The translations under genes were made by a program, and so were the position numbers. The notes beneath the pieces were generated by a model that was not told the origin of the DNA, ran no database searches, and worked only from the letters and a program-made list of their open reading frames with translations. This document shows, in pieces, positions 1 to 32,649 of a stretch of DNA of 64,000 bases. The stretch spans positions 18,572,598 to 18,636,597 of the forward strand of contig NC_135560.1 in NCBI RefSeq assembly GCF_964340395.1, given 5' to 3'. Each line of letters opens with the position of its first letter. The first letter of the stretch is position 1. Source of the stretch: Glandiceps talaboti (Eukaryota; Hemichordata; Enteropneusta; Spengelidae).

Positions 1-1322
1 GTGGACCATACCATTGAAGTACAGTGGTGGACGATGGGATCGTGCATAGAGCAACAATTGTGGTTGTTTGACCGACATAGCAAAGTAAAAAAATGAAGTA
101 TTCCTAAGCATTTCTTTACGTGTGTTTATAGTTGTTTGGCAATGTCATGAGTCCCCAATGATGCGCCATTGATCAATGATCAGAAATAATGTAAAATGGA
201 GTGAAATCAATACATCACCTTTTACATTCAGGATTTCTAGATAGATAGGAAGGAAATCTTGCGTGGGAAACAATTCTATTTGTTGCCATAACAATATCGT
301 ACACGTCACTGTTTGTAATAAAATCCCAAGAGTAACAGTTCCCGATATCACTGACGGTACTCCCAGTAAGATCAAATATGGCATACAATCATAATGACAT
401 AATTACTATTTCTTTTGTGATTTTTCAAGATTTACTCATAACTATACAATTATTAATAATTTCTGTTAAGACTATCAACGTACCGGAACTTACGTCACAC
501 ACAGACTTTCATTCGGATTGCGTGAATCATAATAGTAACCGTTCCCGATATCACCGACCTTTGTGATATCAAATCAATATGAATGACATCTTAACTACTA
601 TTGTTCATTCTAATATTATAATTCAATTACAATTCCGACTGTTTAATGTGTGGGCATATCAAAATATTATTGGCTTATCGCACCACTTTATCACAACATA
701 AGGAGACTTACAGTGTGAAACGAATTTATATTTGTAACTATAAAAATGCGCATGACAGACAGAACATATGCATGCTCATATTGACGAATTCGTGATTTCT
801 GCATCGTGGTTGAGAAGATATTTATATTCATGAGACATTTTAATGACAGGAACATAACCTAGAACTGTTTGAATCAAAATGGGTAACCAACGATGCAATA
901 TGCAAGGTCACTAACGGTCAACTCCAGATTGACTTTTAACCGCACAATAATACTAACAGTAACTGTTCACTAACAACTTATTTTTTTCCGATACTACATG
1001 TACCGTTTTCACCTTTATATACTATAGAATCTTTCTACATCCATTCGGGACATTATCATTGCACCATGACTTTACTAGAGTGCGTTTCGTCCTGTTACCC
1101 TTGTATGTATTTTTTTAGCCTTTTTAAAAAATCGTAACAGGGTTTAAACAGGAATAAATGTTCCTTGAAAGATGATTTGGTGATCTCTAGCTACACTACA
1201 CAGTGACTGCTTGCGAAGAAATTAATATGGAGTCACGTGACGTTAATGATTTCATGATCACTATCTACACTGTTCAGTGATTGGTTGAGAGGATAACTTT
1301 GGTAAACCGTTTATCGCACAGT
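1..1322. other. 3' flank of DEG-3, no gene seen
   Basis: AT-rich sequence. TAACAGTTCCCGATATCACTGACG near 330-355 and TAACCGTTCCCGATATCACCGACC near 536-560 indicate a partial duplication. No exon-like sequence. Confidence 0.6.
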
Positions 1323-20826
<19,504 letters not shown>

Positions 20827-23700
20827 TCTGACTGTGACAATAATGAAAAGTGAGGGAAACAGTGGATGGAAATGTGCAGACTACATACTGGTCTGAGGTG
20901 TGATCGACAACGCGAGGGAAATCCGAATGAAACTCCTCGGCCAGAACCACCGACAGTGGAAACGCGTTCAGAGTATTTTCCGGTAGATTTATTTTCATGA
21001 ATGTAGGTACTCACTGTAATATGTAAAGTGGGTATTGATTTATCGATTGTCGGAACTTTCGATTTTCTGCAAAGGAGATGACATGCAACACAAGGGAGTT
21101 GTAGCGTCATTTGTTATTGTTGAACAAAATAGGACAGTGATTGAAGATAGGGTTTTATTTATTAGCAGCAGTAAAAGTCTATTTATCTACCAAAACAATC
21201 TATACTCCACTGTGATCATGAAAGTGTCACAAGTCACTGAGAATAACCAAACACCAATAAAATCACTACTACGTACACTAACTGTACAATACAAAATATA
21301 GCAAACATGTTATATGCCTGTAAAATCGTACTTTTCATCAGCCGAATCACTAAGGGAGCCTCCAGTATTTACAGGAGGGGGGCGAAGGAATCGGGAGTGG
21401 GTCCTATTTTATAAACCTGTTTAGGGGAGGGTCATATTTTGCATTACAATATTTGGGGGAGGGTCACATTTTACAATCCGTAGTTTTGTGACCAAATCGA
21501 ATATTTAATTATTGTCAATTTGTTTTGTGTGTTTTGAGATGTAAAAGTGAGATGAGCACTCAACATTTATTTTTACGAGTACTTTACATCAAAATCACAA
21601 AAATCAAAATACATATATTGTAAAAATAATTGTTTAATAAAACTATGCATTTTGTTGAGTGTACTGTTTTACTGTTTGTCACTTTATATGTAGAAATATT
21701 GCTTTTTAATAGAGTCAAACTTATTTAATTTGTTTGTATACATATAATGGGAATATTGATTAACGTTCAGTATATGCAATTGTAATGGGGAGGGTCATGT
21801 TTTACAAAATGGGACAAAGGGGAGGGTCACTTTTTACGAATGGAGAATGGGGGGAGGGTCATGTTTTTCTTAATAGACCATGTGTGATTTCCTCCGGCCC
21901 TCCCCTCTTGTGAATATTAACTCTTTTATGAGTAACATGTAACATGTCAAAATAGGAAATCATGCGAAAATGCAATCTATGTTGAGATATTGTTACAGAA
22001 AATATGTAATGTGGTCTTTAACTTCACATTGTGTAGTGTACACCTGGCTTTTACAAACGTTTCGTCTTTCAGCCAAAGAGCTTTCTCAAATACAAAATCT
22101 CCCTTCTATCCTGTAATTCACAAGTTTGTCGCCAAGTCATTGATCGATAAAAATTCTTGACTTATCACAGCAAAGGAATGGACACCAAGTTGTCCGGCAT
22201 TGTTTGAATTGTTTGAGCGGGTGTTTGGGGAGGAAGGTGGGGGAGGAATAAAACGGTTACCTTAGTTTGAAGTAAAACTATATATAATTTCCGATCGTGC
22301 ATGACATTCTTTTTTGAAATCTCTATCGATAGTAAAGTTTAGTAGGTTGTAAAACTGTAGAAATTAGTATGATCCTATCGGATATACGAATTATAAATTA
22401 GGGAATAATTCTCAGTATTTCCAAGAACATGTGGAAGTACGCCCTTCCTTTGGTACTTGCATCACCGCCGAAAACCAAACACACAACGCCACAAATAAGA
22501 CTGATAGTATGACCTAGTAGTTATTCCAACTGTATTGTAAGGATTTTTTCTATGGCAGGGTTGGGGTCGGGTGGGGATGGATGTTCTCACATCCATCTTT
22601 ATCGTTGTGTGGAATAAAACTTATTTCAATCGAAACTGAAACATTCATATTTAATGGCAAATCAAAAACTGATAATACAGGCATGATACAATTTGCATGA
22701 CTACAACTTAAAGTTACCATAATTTCAATTTTGGGAAGAACAATAAAATACACAAATAAAAAAATATGTCAGATAAATAGAAAACTTTTTATTCATATTT
22801 ACAGCGAGAAATTGAACATTGAAATTTATATTCTTGAAGGATAACGCACAAGGTGATGATTTCACCCAGTTTAAGGTGGCAATCTATTACATAATATATT
22901 ATATGTAGGATGGAATAAAAATATAGTAAACCTCGTAAAAAACAGGGAAATGATAAATAATGCAAATAAATGTTGTATTCTTGTGACGTGCCATGTTTAC
23001 GGCTTACGACAGTCCATGTTATATGCACTGTTTTGGCTCAATGGCAATACTCATCCTCGTTGACAAACAACACTAAACTTAGCATCAGAATTTATTAGAT
23101 TGTTTCTTCCACTTTGGACGGATGCAGTTACACCAACAATATTCTTTCGTAACGGACAGAGTTATTTACTATGCGTTTAGATTGTTACGTAGTAACCACC
23201 TGCAAAGTTCACCTGCAAAGTTCAGTTCGCTTAAATGCGATTTTTCTTAGTATAAGAGAATTGGAACCTAAAACCATTTTAAATGAGGAAAAATACAGCT
23301 ATCCGATCCGAATTCGTATCTTATTTAAAATCCATGTTTTTAAATTCGAAAAATGTAAATTGAGAATTTTGCAATGGGTACATTTTAAATGTAAAGTAAT
23401 GTATAGATACTCCAATCGAAATGTGTGGCATCAAATTTTCAAATTTCTTTGTACAGAGACAGTGTTTTGGTTTTTACATTGTGTATTACTCTTGTATATC
23501 ATCTGAGTTCATTACGTGATTGAACTAGCTTTTCAAGGGCAGCAATCTCGAATTCGTCTCAGAGAAGATAAACACACAGTTATGGGAAGTATTTTGACTG
23601 CAACTCCAGGCAATGGAAAAGTATCTTGTAAAATCCCAATCAGAACTTTCGTTAATCACCCCCTTCGTTGGCAAATGTAACCATCGCTTCATGGGGATGT
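20827..23700. other. Intergenic DEG-2/DEG-3
   Basis: Holds G-rich repeat copy 2 (21105-21985), otherwise unremarkable AT-rich sequence. The DEG-3 promoter should lie here, but no convincing core element is seen. A 111-codon plus frame at 23171-23506 has no supporting features. Confidence 0.6.
21105..21985 (+). mobile_element. G-rich dispersed repeat, copy 2 (internally deleted)
   Basis: Matches 5900-7017 from GTTATTGTTGAACAAA onward, including CAATCTATACTCCACTGTGA and CACTAAGGGAGCCTCCAGTA. It lacks the GATG/acidic-frame segment (the join is near 21660). The right end continues into sequence shared with copy 3. It lies just upstream of DEG-3 exon 1, between the DEG-3 and DEG-2 genes. Confidence 0.75.
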
Positions 23701-24141
23701 TTAATATAAGTTGTAGGGTTGATTTTGGAGAAACGATGACTGATAGCCACTGTCCATTCGTGGACTTTGTGATTTATATGGGTTTCCTTCACGTCCTAAG
23801 TTCGTGTGTTCTCTACTATTCCTAATCCCTGACGTGCTGGGATTTGCATCATTTCTGGCGCCATTATTTCTATCGTAGGCATAAGATGGACTTGTTGAAT
23901 CTGACGTTGGAAATCCTTGCCTCCTATCAAGGAAGAACACATCACCGTTCCAATCGGACCTTTCCGGTTGCCTTTTCGATACTTCCGGTCCCTTGGTACT
24001 AGGGCGCTTCGATCTACAACCTCTTGCGATAGCGAGACGAACCAAGTCAAAGACGAACTCCAAGAACTCGAAACAGGTCAGAACGGAAACACCGATCCAC
24101 AGACCAATCAAGCCTCCGAAGTCACTTCCTAGATCAGTCCA
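23701..24141 (-). CDS. DEG-2 exon 11: pore helix TM2 and long cytoplasmic tail
   Basis: Acceptor at 24142-24143 (AG), then WTDLGSDFGGLIGLWIGVS. Where the other subunits have GGQLGLW this one has GGLIGLW, losing the usual Gln before the filter. The tail after TM2 is about 110 residues, polar, with basic and Ser-rich stretches, and ends QPYNLY before a stop at 23701. No canonical PPxY is seen. Confidence 0.9.
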   Translation of the reverse strand, partial: WTDLGSDFGGLIGLWIGVSVLTCFEFLEFVFDLVRLAIARGCRSKRPSTKGPEVSKRQPERSDWNGDVFFLDRRQGFPTSDSTSPSYAYDRNNGARNDANPSTSGIRNSREHTNLGREGNPYKSQSPRMDSGYQSSFLQNQPYNLY

Positions 24142-25467
24142 CTGAAAAAATAATACATTTTTTTTGGTATTAGGCTGATAACAAAAACAAGATGTCTTCA
24201 TAATCACGGGGCTATTTCGATCATATTGATTGGATAACGATAATCACATGACACTACAACTTCATGATATCTTCGCAGCATTGTGAAAATTGCCGGCAAT
24301 ATAAATTTGTTATACTTTTTATACATGACGTACCACATATGATGGTTCGTAGACGAGGAGTTCATAATTCAATTCTTGATAGTAGATGTCTAATCGCAAG
24401 AGATTATCACTGAAATAAATAAAGAAGAAAATAGTTATCTAACACAGTGACTAGTCATGTTTTAAGACCTCGGGTCTGTGCTCCGAAAGTTGCCGAACAA
24501 AAGCCGAAGGATGACAAGATCTTGCATCGTTCTTTATATCATTTATACATGATGACAATTCAGTATATGAGGAAGGGACAGACACTTGCAGAGTGCGCAT
24601 GTCGTATTGATTACCAGTCCCGTGTTTAGCTAATTTATTTACATATCACTTCCTGTACGTACAATAACATCTATTTTACACATGTTTAGGCCTAACAAAA
24701 AATGTGTGGTTCCGATTATGCTCAATTTTAGAATTGGTGGGGTAGGTAGATTTTTTAAATTTTAATATTATGTATATATTGTTTTTCATCTGTGAATGTC
24801 TAGTTCAGGTCCGTAGTTATGTTTTCTGTTATTTGTTTCTTCCCATCAGATATACAGCCATTACAGATTGGAAGAACAGTTTTATGTTGCCTTTTTAAGT
24901 TTATGTCAGTTTCCACATCGACTATTTCTTGCGAAACTTCACAATGTTCGCGATTTTCGTGTGAAAAACGGGTAACCGGGACCAAAAACATTTTAGGCAA
25001 TATTATTATTACTTTTTATTTTGGTCAATGTTGTTTCACATTCTTTTAGTTAATAAAATATAAAAATAAATGTAAGCCTTAATTTGTCCTCCATATAGCC
25101 ACTGGAAAGGAGGCTCTAGTTATAGCATCTTTAATTTTAGACAAAGAAACTTATATTGCAGAGCTTGTATTCGACCGGTAATAAAACAGCTTCCTTACCT
25201 GACCGCACCCGTGTCATTTTGCGTATCTTCTAAGATCAACTGTGCCAATGAAGGACTGCTCGTACTCAATTGATTTAAGATGCTAGTCTGTTGGAAATTG
25301 AATATATAACAAAAAATAGAAATGTCGGTTGACCATCATTTGAAGTGGAAAGTCAATGCTGGGATGGCGGAACACCTATAAAACAATGTCCACTTCATTT
25401 TACCTAGATCCTAGGGGGTCTAAGTCTTTTCCTATCCCTCATCTAAGATTATCCCTCACTCCCTAGG

Positions 25468-25565
<98 letters not shown>

Positions 25566-28303
25566 ATTGTACAGTCTGTCCAGTATTCTTCATTCTCGCC
25601 GAATTGGCCTTCAGTGACAGTGTTACCGTTTTGAAAATCATTACATCTGTAAATATTAGTACTAAGTACCTTGAATGGTAACACATTCTCATTCGACAGT
25701 TTAGATGAACATTGCTCGGTGCATTATAAGCTGAATGATTCGCTGAGAACGGTAACACTACTGTAGCTGCTGAAGATCTCACGGGAGAAAAAAATCCAGT
25801 CTACTTACCAAGGAACTTTTAGACGGCCATGATGCTGACGACAATTCTGATGTGAACGAGATATCACTAGCAAAGACAATGTAACAATAACACAGAGGGT
25901 CATTTTAAATCGCTGCCTTCTTTGAACATTAAGATATAAATATTGAATAAGTTCAAGTCAGATATCGATATTTCTAGATCAAGAGCGTCTAGACCAGCGA
26001 TTGCAACTATTGTGCTGTACAAGAGTCTACTGGCCACGAAGGTGATTAATACTTGTGCAGAAAATGCATGTAATACATTAAAAATGATAAGAAGGAAATG
26101 TAAACATTTTGGAGTATTTGGAAAATGCGTCAAATGCAACCGTCACTTCAAACCGTTTGTGGCTATTACAGTACTTTGAAAATGTGTACTATAACATCGA
26201 AGTTAGAGTGAATAGGAAATATGTCTGATCACACGGAACACGTACAAAATATATATTTCTAGAAAATGTGTTTTTAATTTCATAAACAAGAGTAGAACAT
26301 GTGTGATAAGGAAGAAAACGGAGAAATATGCGTGATACATCAAAATATATCGGAAATGGTTATGTTAAGTAAGTTAAGGTGGGGGGGGGTGTCATCTCTT
26401 TGTCCCTGTTCCCAATTCAAAGCAACCCTATATACGCCACCAACCCCTTTTAAACAAATTTACTTGCCCATCATTGTTAAGATGTTGCGATGAGACACGT
26501 ACTAAAGGGTGACTTAGAGCAGAATACGTCATCAACAGTGTGCGATACGTCATTACCTAAGGGATATGTTTCAGTATAGAAAATACCTGTGTATACATCA
26601 AAATACCAATAGCATTTTTCAGAATACACAATCCGTCGTATTATTACATTGAACGTGTTATCGCAAATCACATACTTACGTGCAAGCTTGTGGGCAATCA
26701 CATGATATATCTTCGGTCTGTATTGTGTAGTTATACTCTACCAGAGCCTTACAATACACTGAAATACAGATACATACACGTAGATAGCATTACACAAACA
26801 CGACACAATATGGCGAATACAGTCAAAATATGGCGAATACAATCAAAATATGGCAAATACAATCAAAATCAATACAATAAAAAATTCTTTCAAGAATGGA
26901 TTGTTTTGACAAAGAGACAGTGTTTGTGTTGTGTTGTGTTGTGTTGTGTTGTGTTTGTTGTGTTGTGTTGTGTTGTGTTGTGTTGTGTTGTGTTGTGTTG
27001 TGTTGTGTTGTGTTGTGTTGTGTTGTGTTGTGTTGAGTTGTGTTGTGTTAAACATAAAGAATCACTTGTTATTCTTTTCACTGAAACGTGTCCAATCATC
27101 ACTACTAACTGATCAGTAGCCTCAATGTTGGACAAACTAAACGAACAATTTGAGAACTAACATTAGGACAGTAGGTAAACGGCAGAAAACAACGCTATAG
27201 GGTGATTCTGTACTCATTTCAATACATAAATCAACATGTATACGAAACTTAGTTTGAATGAATTTTATGTGAGTGACTATTTAACCCTGTTTTAAGCTGA
27301 ACTCGTGTAAATTTAATTAGAGCATCATAATTATCATTTTTCATTTCAACAGAAAACTATCTCCAAACCCCGAATACGGGTTTTCTCAAGTTATATGACT
27401 TACTCTGCGTTGTGTTCTTCGAATCACATGAGCTGAATAATTTGTTGTCGTATGGGTAATACGGATCTGCGCATCCACAGCGGTCAATCACGTGATACTG
27501 ATAGCATGATTTCATACACGTCTGTAATATGGAAAAGTTGAATATAAAAATCATACACGCTGCTGGTACTAATGGGGTGAGAGTTTTGAAGAGAAACGTT
27601 GTCCAATGTATGAACAAAAGCTACCTATAAATAAATACTAGAAGTAAACTAAAAACGCTTCCGATCAAAGATATATCATTTTAGCATTTTCCTGGGGTAT
27701 TTGTAGCGAACTGTATATTCACGTTCTGTAGGCGAAGTGTATCATGGAGTTGGCTGGATCTACAGTATTACATAATAGTGTCATTTCCTTTAAGTCAAAA
27801 GTCTGCCTCAAGATCATATACAACAAGTGATGTTACAAAGACTGATTATGGCTTTACTGTGTGTAGCAATATTGAAAAACATTACAGTGAAACAAGCCAA
27901 GACATATAAAATAATGAATTTGAATCTTTAGTATGCCTTCTCATACCTTTGGAAATGAAATATCAATATTTGGGAGTACATAAAAACCTGTATGAGTATG
28001 TAATACAATAACTAGTTAACTTGCTAGCTGGATCTACACACACATAGTGTCATTTCCTTCAAGTTCAAAGTCTGCCTCAAGATCAAATACAAGTGAGATA
28101 CAAAGACTGGTTAGGCCTGATTGAGTAGTACTATTGAAAGGGCTTCACTATGTGTCATTAATTATAGAAATTGTCATTAATTATGCAAGCAAAGCCCATC
28201 AAAAACTAATCAGCACTAAGTTACAGTCCGACAATGCCACATAGTAAATTGCAAAACATTTGCTTCAGCACTTTTTGAGATATCAGTGGAACAAAATGTC
28301 TAC

Positions 28304-28357
<54 letters not shown>

Positions 28358-30207
28358 CGACAGACAGACAGACAGACAGACAGGCAGGCAGGCAGGCAGA
28401 CAGACAGACAGACATCCTCACGACATTACCTCCCATACGGGAGCTAAAAAGGAATCGATTTACTCTGATCTACCTCGTTGGCTGCATATTCATTACGGAC
28501 TCATCATCAGTACGTACCTGCACACTGTATCCGACGCCATAAGTCTGCATATAAATGTTTTCGTATGCGGAGTCAGTTAATTGCACACAGTCTGAGTATG
28601 GGTCAGGTTGCCGTTGTACTTCTACCTAACAGAGCAACAAGCAATGGTTCGTGGATGAGTAGATGGCGATTTGTAATATACTTATCAGTGTCAGTTCTCG
28701 GTATTGGCATTCTCTGGATAGTACTGTACAGATCTCTACAAGTGGTGCAAATTTACTGATACCTAGTGCAACTCATCGGCTGAGTCAGTGCAAATGTGAG
28801 CCGTATCAACAGCTTCAACGATGCTATCTCTTAACTATATTTACGAAACATGATATTGATATTAAAGCTTCCGTATATGTAAAAGAGCTCTAAAAATAAA
28901 ATGCTGCATTAAAAGATATAATGACCAGATACGCAAACATACTGCCAACTGACCACTGATTATCGTCTGCTATCAAAATTGGATATAATTTTCAGAAACT
29001 ACGTGCGTTGCCCAATCGCTCGGCGCTAAGCTCTTATTTTTTAAATGACATACTAGTATATTTCAATATGGTATGAAAGTAGCTGCCAAAATTCATTAGT
29101 TACAGACTGTGGTGTGTCCCTTTAATCGGCCATTGTCCGAGTTGCTTTGAGAAATTGGAGACGCTGACCGTTATGTCTTCAAATTCCATATAAATGCATT
29201 TTTTATGAATGTATATTGAACCTGTCCATCGTAGGCTAAAACGCTGAAAAAAAAAATTTGCATAAATGATATACCATAATCAGGTAGAATTCGTCTTTTT
29301 TCCCATCAAAGATATTTGAATTATACTTACACGTCGAACACCTATTGACGTTGCATAGCCAGGGGCAATTGTATAAGCATTATCTTGCGGGAAAGGCATT
29401 TTGTTTTGGTCATGGATTGTGATTCTGACACCTGCTTTTGACGACGGTTCGTAATCTGGTAGATATTCATGCTGCTCAATGAAGAGTTGTAATGATAAAC
29501 CTGTTGAGGTATGAACATTGTAAGCGGCACGCAGTCAAATTTAAAGTTTAGAAAATAAGTTGCATTTTTCACAAAACTACTGTTATTTGTGCTGTTCTTG
29601 ATAGTATTTTAATATTTTTGTCGAAACCCTATCATAATGTGTTAGTGAAATGTCTTTGTCATGGTGAGAATTGGCTCGGTAACCTACACAGAATGATAAT
29701 TTACCATCTTCGGTCATTAGCCACAGCTCGTTGATTATTTATACGTGTACTAAAGTCTTCACAACATTTATGTTACAAATTGTATCGGAAGTGGGCGATG
29801 CCACGAAAGTATCCACCGGACGAAGGGTATTTGCGAAGAGCCGGAAACTTGCATGGCGTCAATTATGTACATACGCCTTGTGTTGATAAGTATGTTTACA
29901 AAGACAAAACCAATGCCAGACAATACCGGACTGTTAAATTTGGCCTGGTTTGTTGAAAATACATTAAATCAAAATTGCTGGAAACAGCTCAAACTATCTG
30001 ATATGCTGAATTGCATTCAGGCCATCAGAATTTTCAAGCCACGGATTACAGAATGTCGATTGTTAAATTGACGTCATATGCGAGTATGGTAATTGTTAGT
30101 ACCCGCTAACCCCCCCCCCCCAAAAAAAAAAATAAATAAATAAATAAATAAATAAAAAATAAATAAATAAAAAAAATATATATATATAAATATAAATAAA
30201 TAAAAAA

Positions 30208-30238
<31 letters not shown>

Positions 30239-32564
30239 AATAATCACAGTATCATTCTGAGTTAAGTTATTAAATGGAAAGAAAAATGACCTTTTCCTGG
30301 CCTTTATAAATGTGGCCTGTCAGAAAACAATATCCTGTATATTAGGACTACTTCCTAAATCAGATTATGAAATATCCTACAAATTGTATGGAAGTATTGC
30401 ACCATCCGGACTGAAAATTGAGATATTACAACATCCGAATCATACACTAATTGACAATGGCCCGGAGATGTTAAAAGGCCCCTATTGTCACAGAAAATTG
30501 ACGGGGGACTCGACACAATACGCTTTCATGACATATTAACCGTGTTTTCTTTAATAATTGATGTTTGCTCTGCCTTAATGTCAACATTACTTTCTACTAT
30601 GCTGTCATACAAGTAATTTATCAAAGATGTTACAATAACAACTTAGCAGATTCTCTCTGTTGTCAAGGCAACGATATCTAAGTATTCTTCTCAACCTTAA
30701 TACATGTCTGTGTCAAACATAGTGTGTTGCAATAAGTGACCACATTTATAAAGTTGATATAGAACACTGACAACACCATTCATTTATGATGTAAACTTGA
30801 GTTGAGTTTGTCTGTTTGTCTGTCTGTCTGTCTGTTTGTTTTGTGTTTGTTTGTTTGTTTGTTTGTTTGTTTGTCTGTCTATTTGTTTGTTTGTTTGTTT
30901 GTTTGTTTGTTTGTTTGTTGGAAGAAAAATTGAATGATTTTCAATGTAATTACAACGGAAATCACCATCTGTATACAAAATTACAAAATGACATTTATCT
31001 ATGCTTATACATATACATAAATTATGTGCTATAATAACAAAGAACAGATGATCATTCCCAACCAGTATTAGCTTATATTAACGTAAAGAAGACAACTTGT
31101 AAATCAAGTAAATTTACCGTAAAGAGGAGCAGGGAAACTTGTCGTGTAATATGTAAAGAGGGCCAGAAAAAAACGTATCGTAATATTAGTTGGCTTTGAT
31201 ACCATATGACCAGAAAAAATGTCGTGATGATAAGCCCGTCGTAAAGACGACAGAAATACTTGTGAAACAAGTAGGCTGCCGTAAAAGAGGACTGGGAAAA
31301 GTCGTCGTAAAATCAGTAATCTTACGGTAAAGAGGACCACGAAATGTGTTGTAAAATACGTGACCTTACCGAAAAGAGGACTTGAAAAGAAAATTTGTAA
31401 AATAAAACCATCGCAAAGAGGATCAGAAAAATAACTGCAAAATAACTAAGCTTTAGGTATTAATATTACCGTAAAGACGATCGGAACAACCTCATAACTT
31501 CATAAGCAAGCTGGGACTATCATAAAATAAGTAAGCTTGACGCAAAGAGGAGCAAGTAAACTTGTCGTGATTATTGAGCTGACCGTAAAAAATATCTAGG
31601 AATATTTGTGGTAAAGTACGACATTGTAAACTTACCGTAAACTGAGACGCCCGGAAAACTTGACGTGTGACAAGCAATCTTACGGGCTGGGAATATTCAT
31701 CGTAGAATAAGTAAGCTTACCGTAAAGAGGACAACTTGTCGTAAATCAAGTAAGCTTACCGTAAAGAGGACCAGGAAAACTTGTCGTATACGTGTAATCA
31801 GAACCCAAACCATTGAAGGTAAAACAGTTTCCATACATCGAATCACTAAAAACAGTAAAATTGCTGAAAAAAATCCAGAAAATGCATACATAGCAGTGAT
31901 ATTTCAATGAAATCAATATTGTGGATATAAAACATTATTGAACTCATAACCTAAATGTTCAGAGTGTCGGAGGATAGTGTTACATAAGGCAGACGTCTGC
32001 GATTTACTTGTCACTGAGTAATGACAAGGCGAACGTTACTTGTCAGAGATTTGTGATGAAAACATAGTAAAGTGCATATAGGTTTTAACGAATTTGATCA
32101 TATTCAATTCTAATTGACACATGTGTTGTAGACATGTAAATATAAGGTCAATTAGCAACGTAACATTTGGCTATACATTTGGCCGCTATTTCCCACACAA
32201 ACAGACAACTTAATTGAGTATAAAAGAAAGTCGACTTCCGTATGCTGTCAAGAGTAACCGATAGATTACAACTAAATGAGTGGTTCAGTAACACAAATCA
32301 TTATTGAACTTTCCTCGGTTACAATTACATTTACAATATTATTGGTCCATCCACAATACAAAACTTATCTGCTGGCAGACAGTGTAGTGGGTTTGTTACA
32401 ATGGTGTCAGATTTAAAACATATCAGCATGTAAAGAAGGTGGCATTGTCAGAAGAGTGTGAGACGGTTCGTAAAAGGGATTTCGTGTGGACATTTTCGGA
32501 AGTACATGCAAGTCACTAATTCCTGATTATAATGTGATGATTTACAAATTGTGAGGTTATTATT

Positions 32565-32649
<85 letters not shown>

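Noticed and set aside
23171-23506. 111-codon plus-strand frame upstream of DEG-2 exon 11
   Set aside because: Low-complexity AT-rich composition, no motif, no splice or promoter support.
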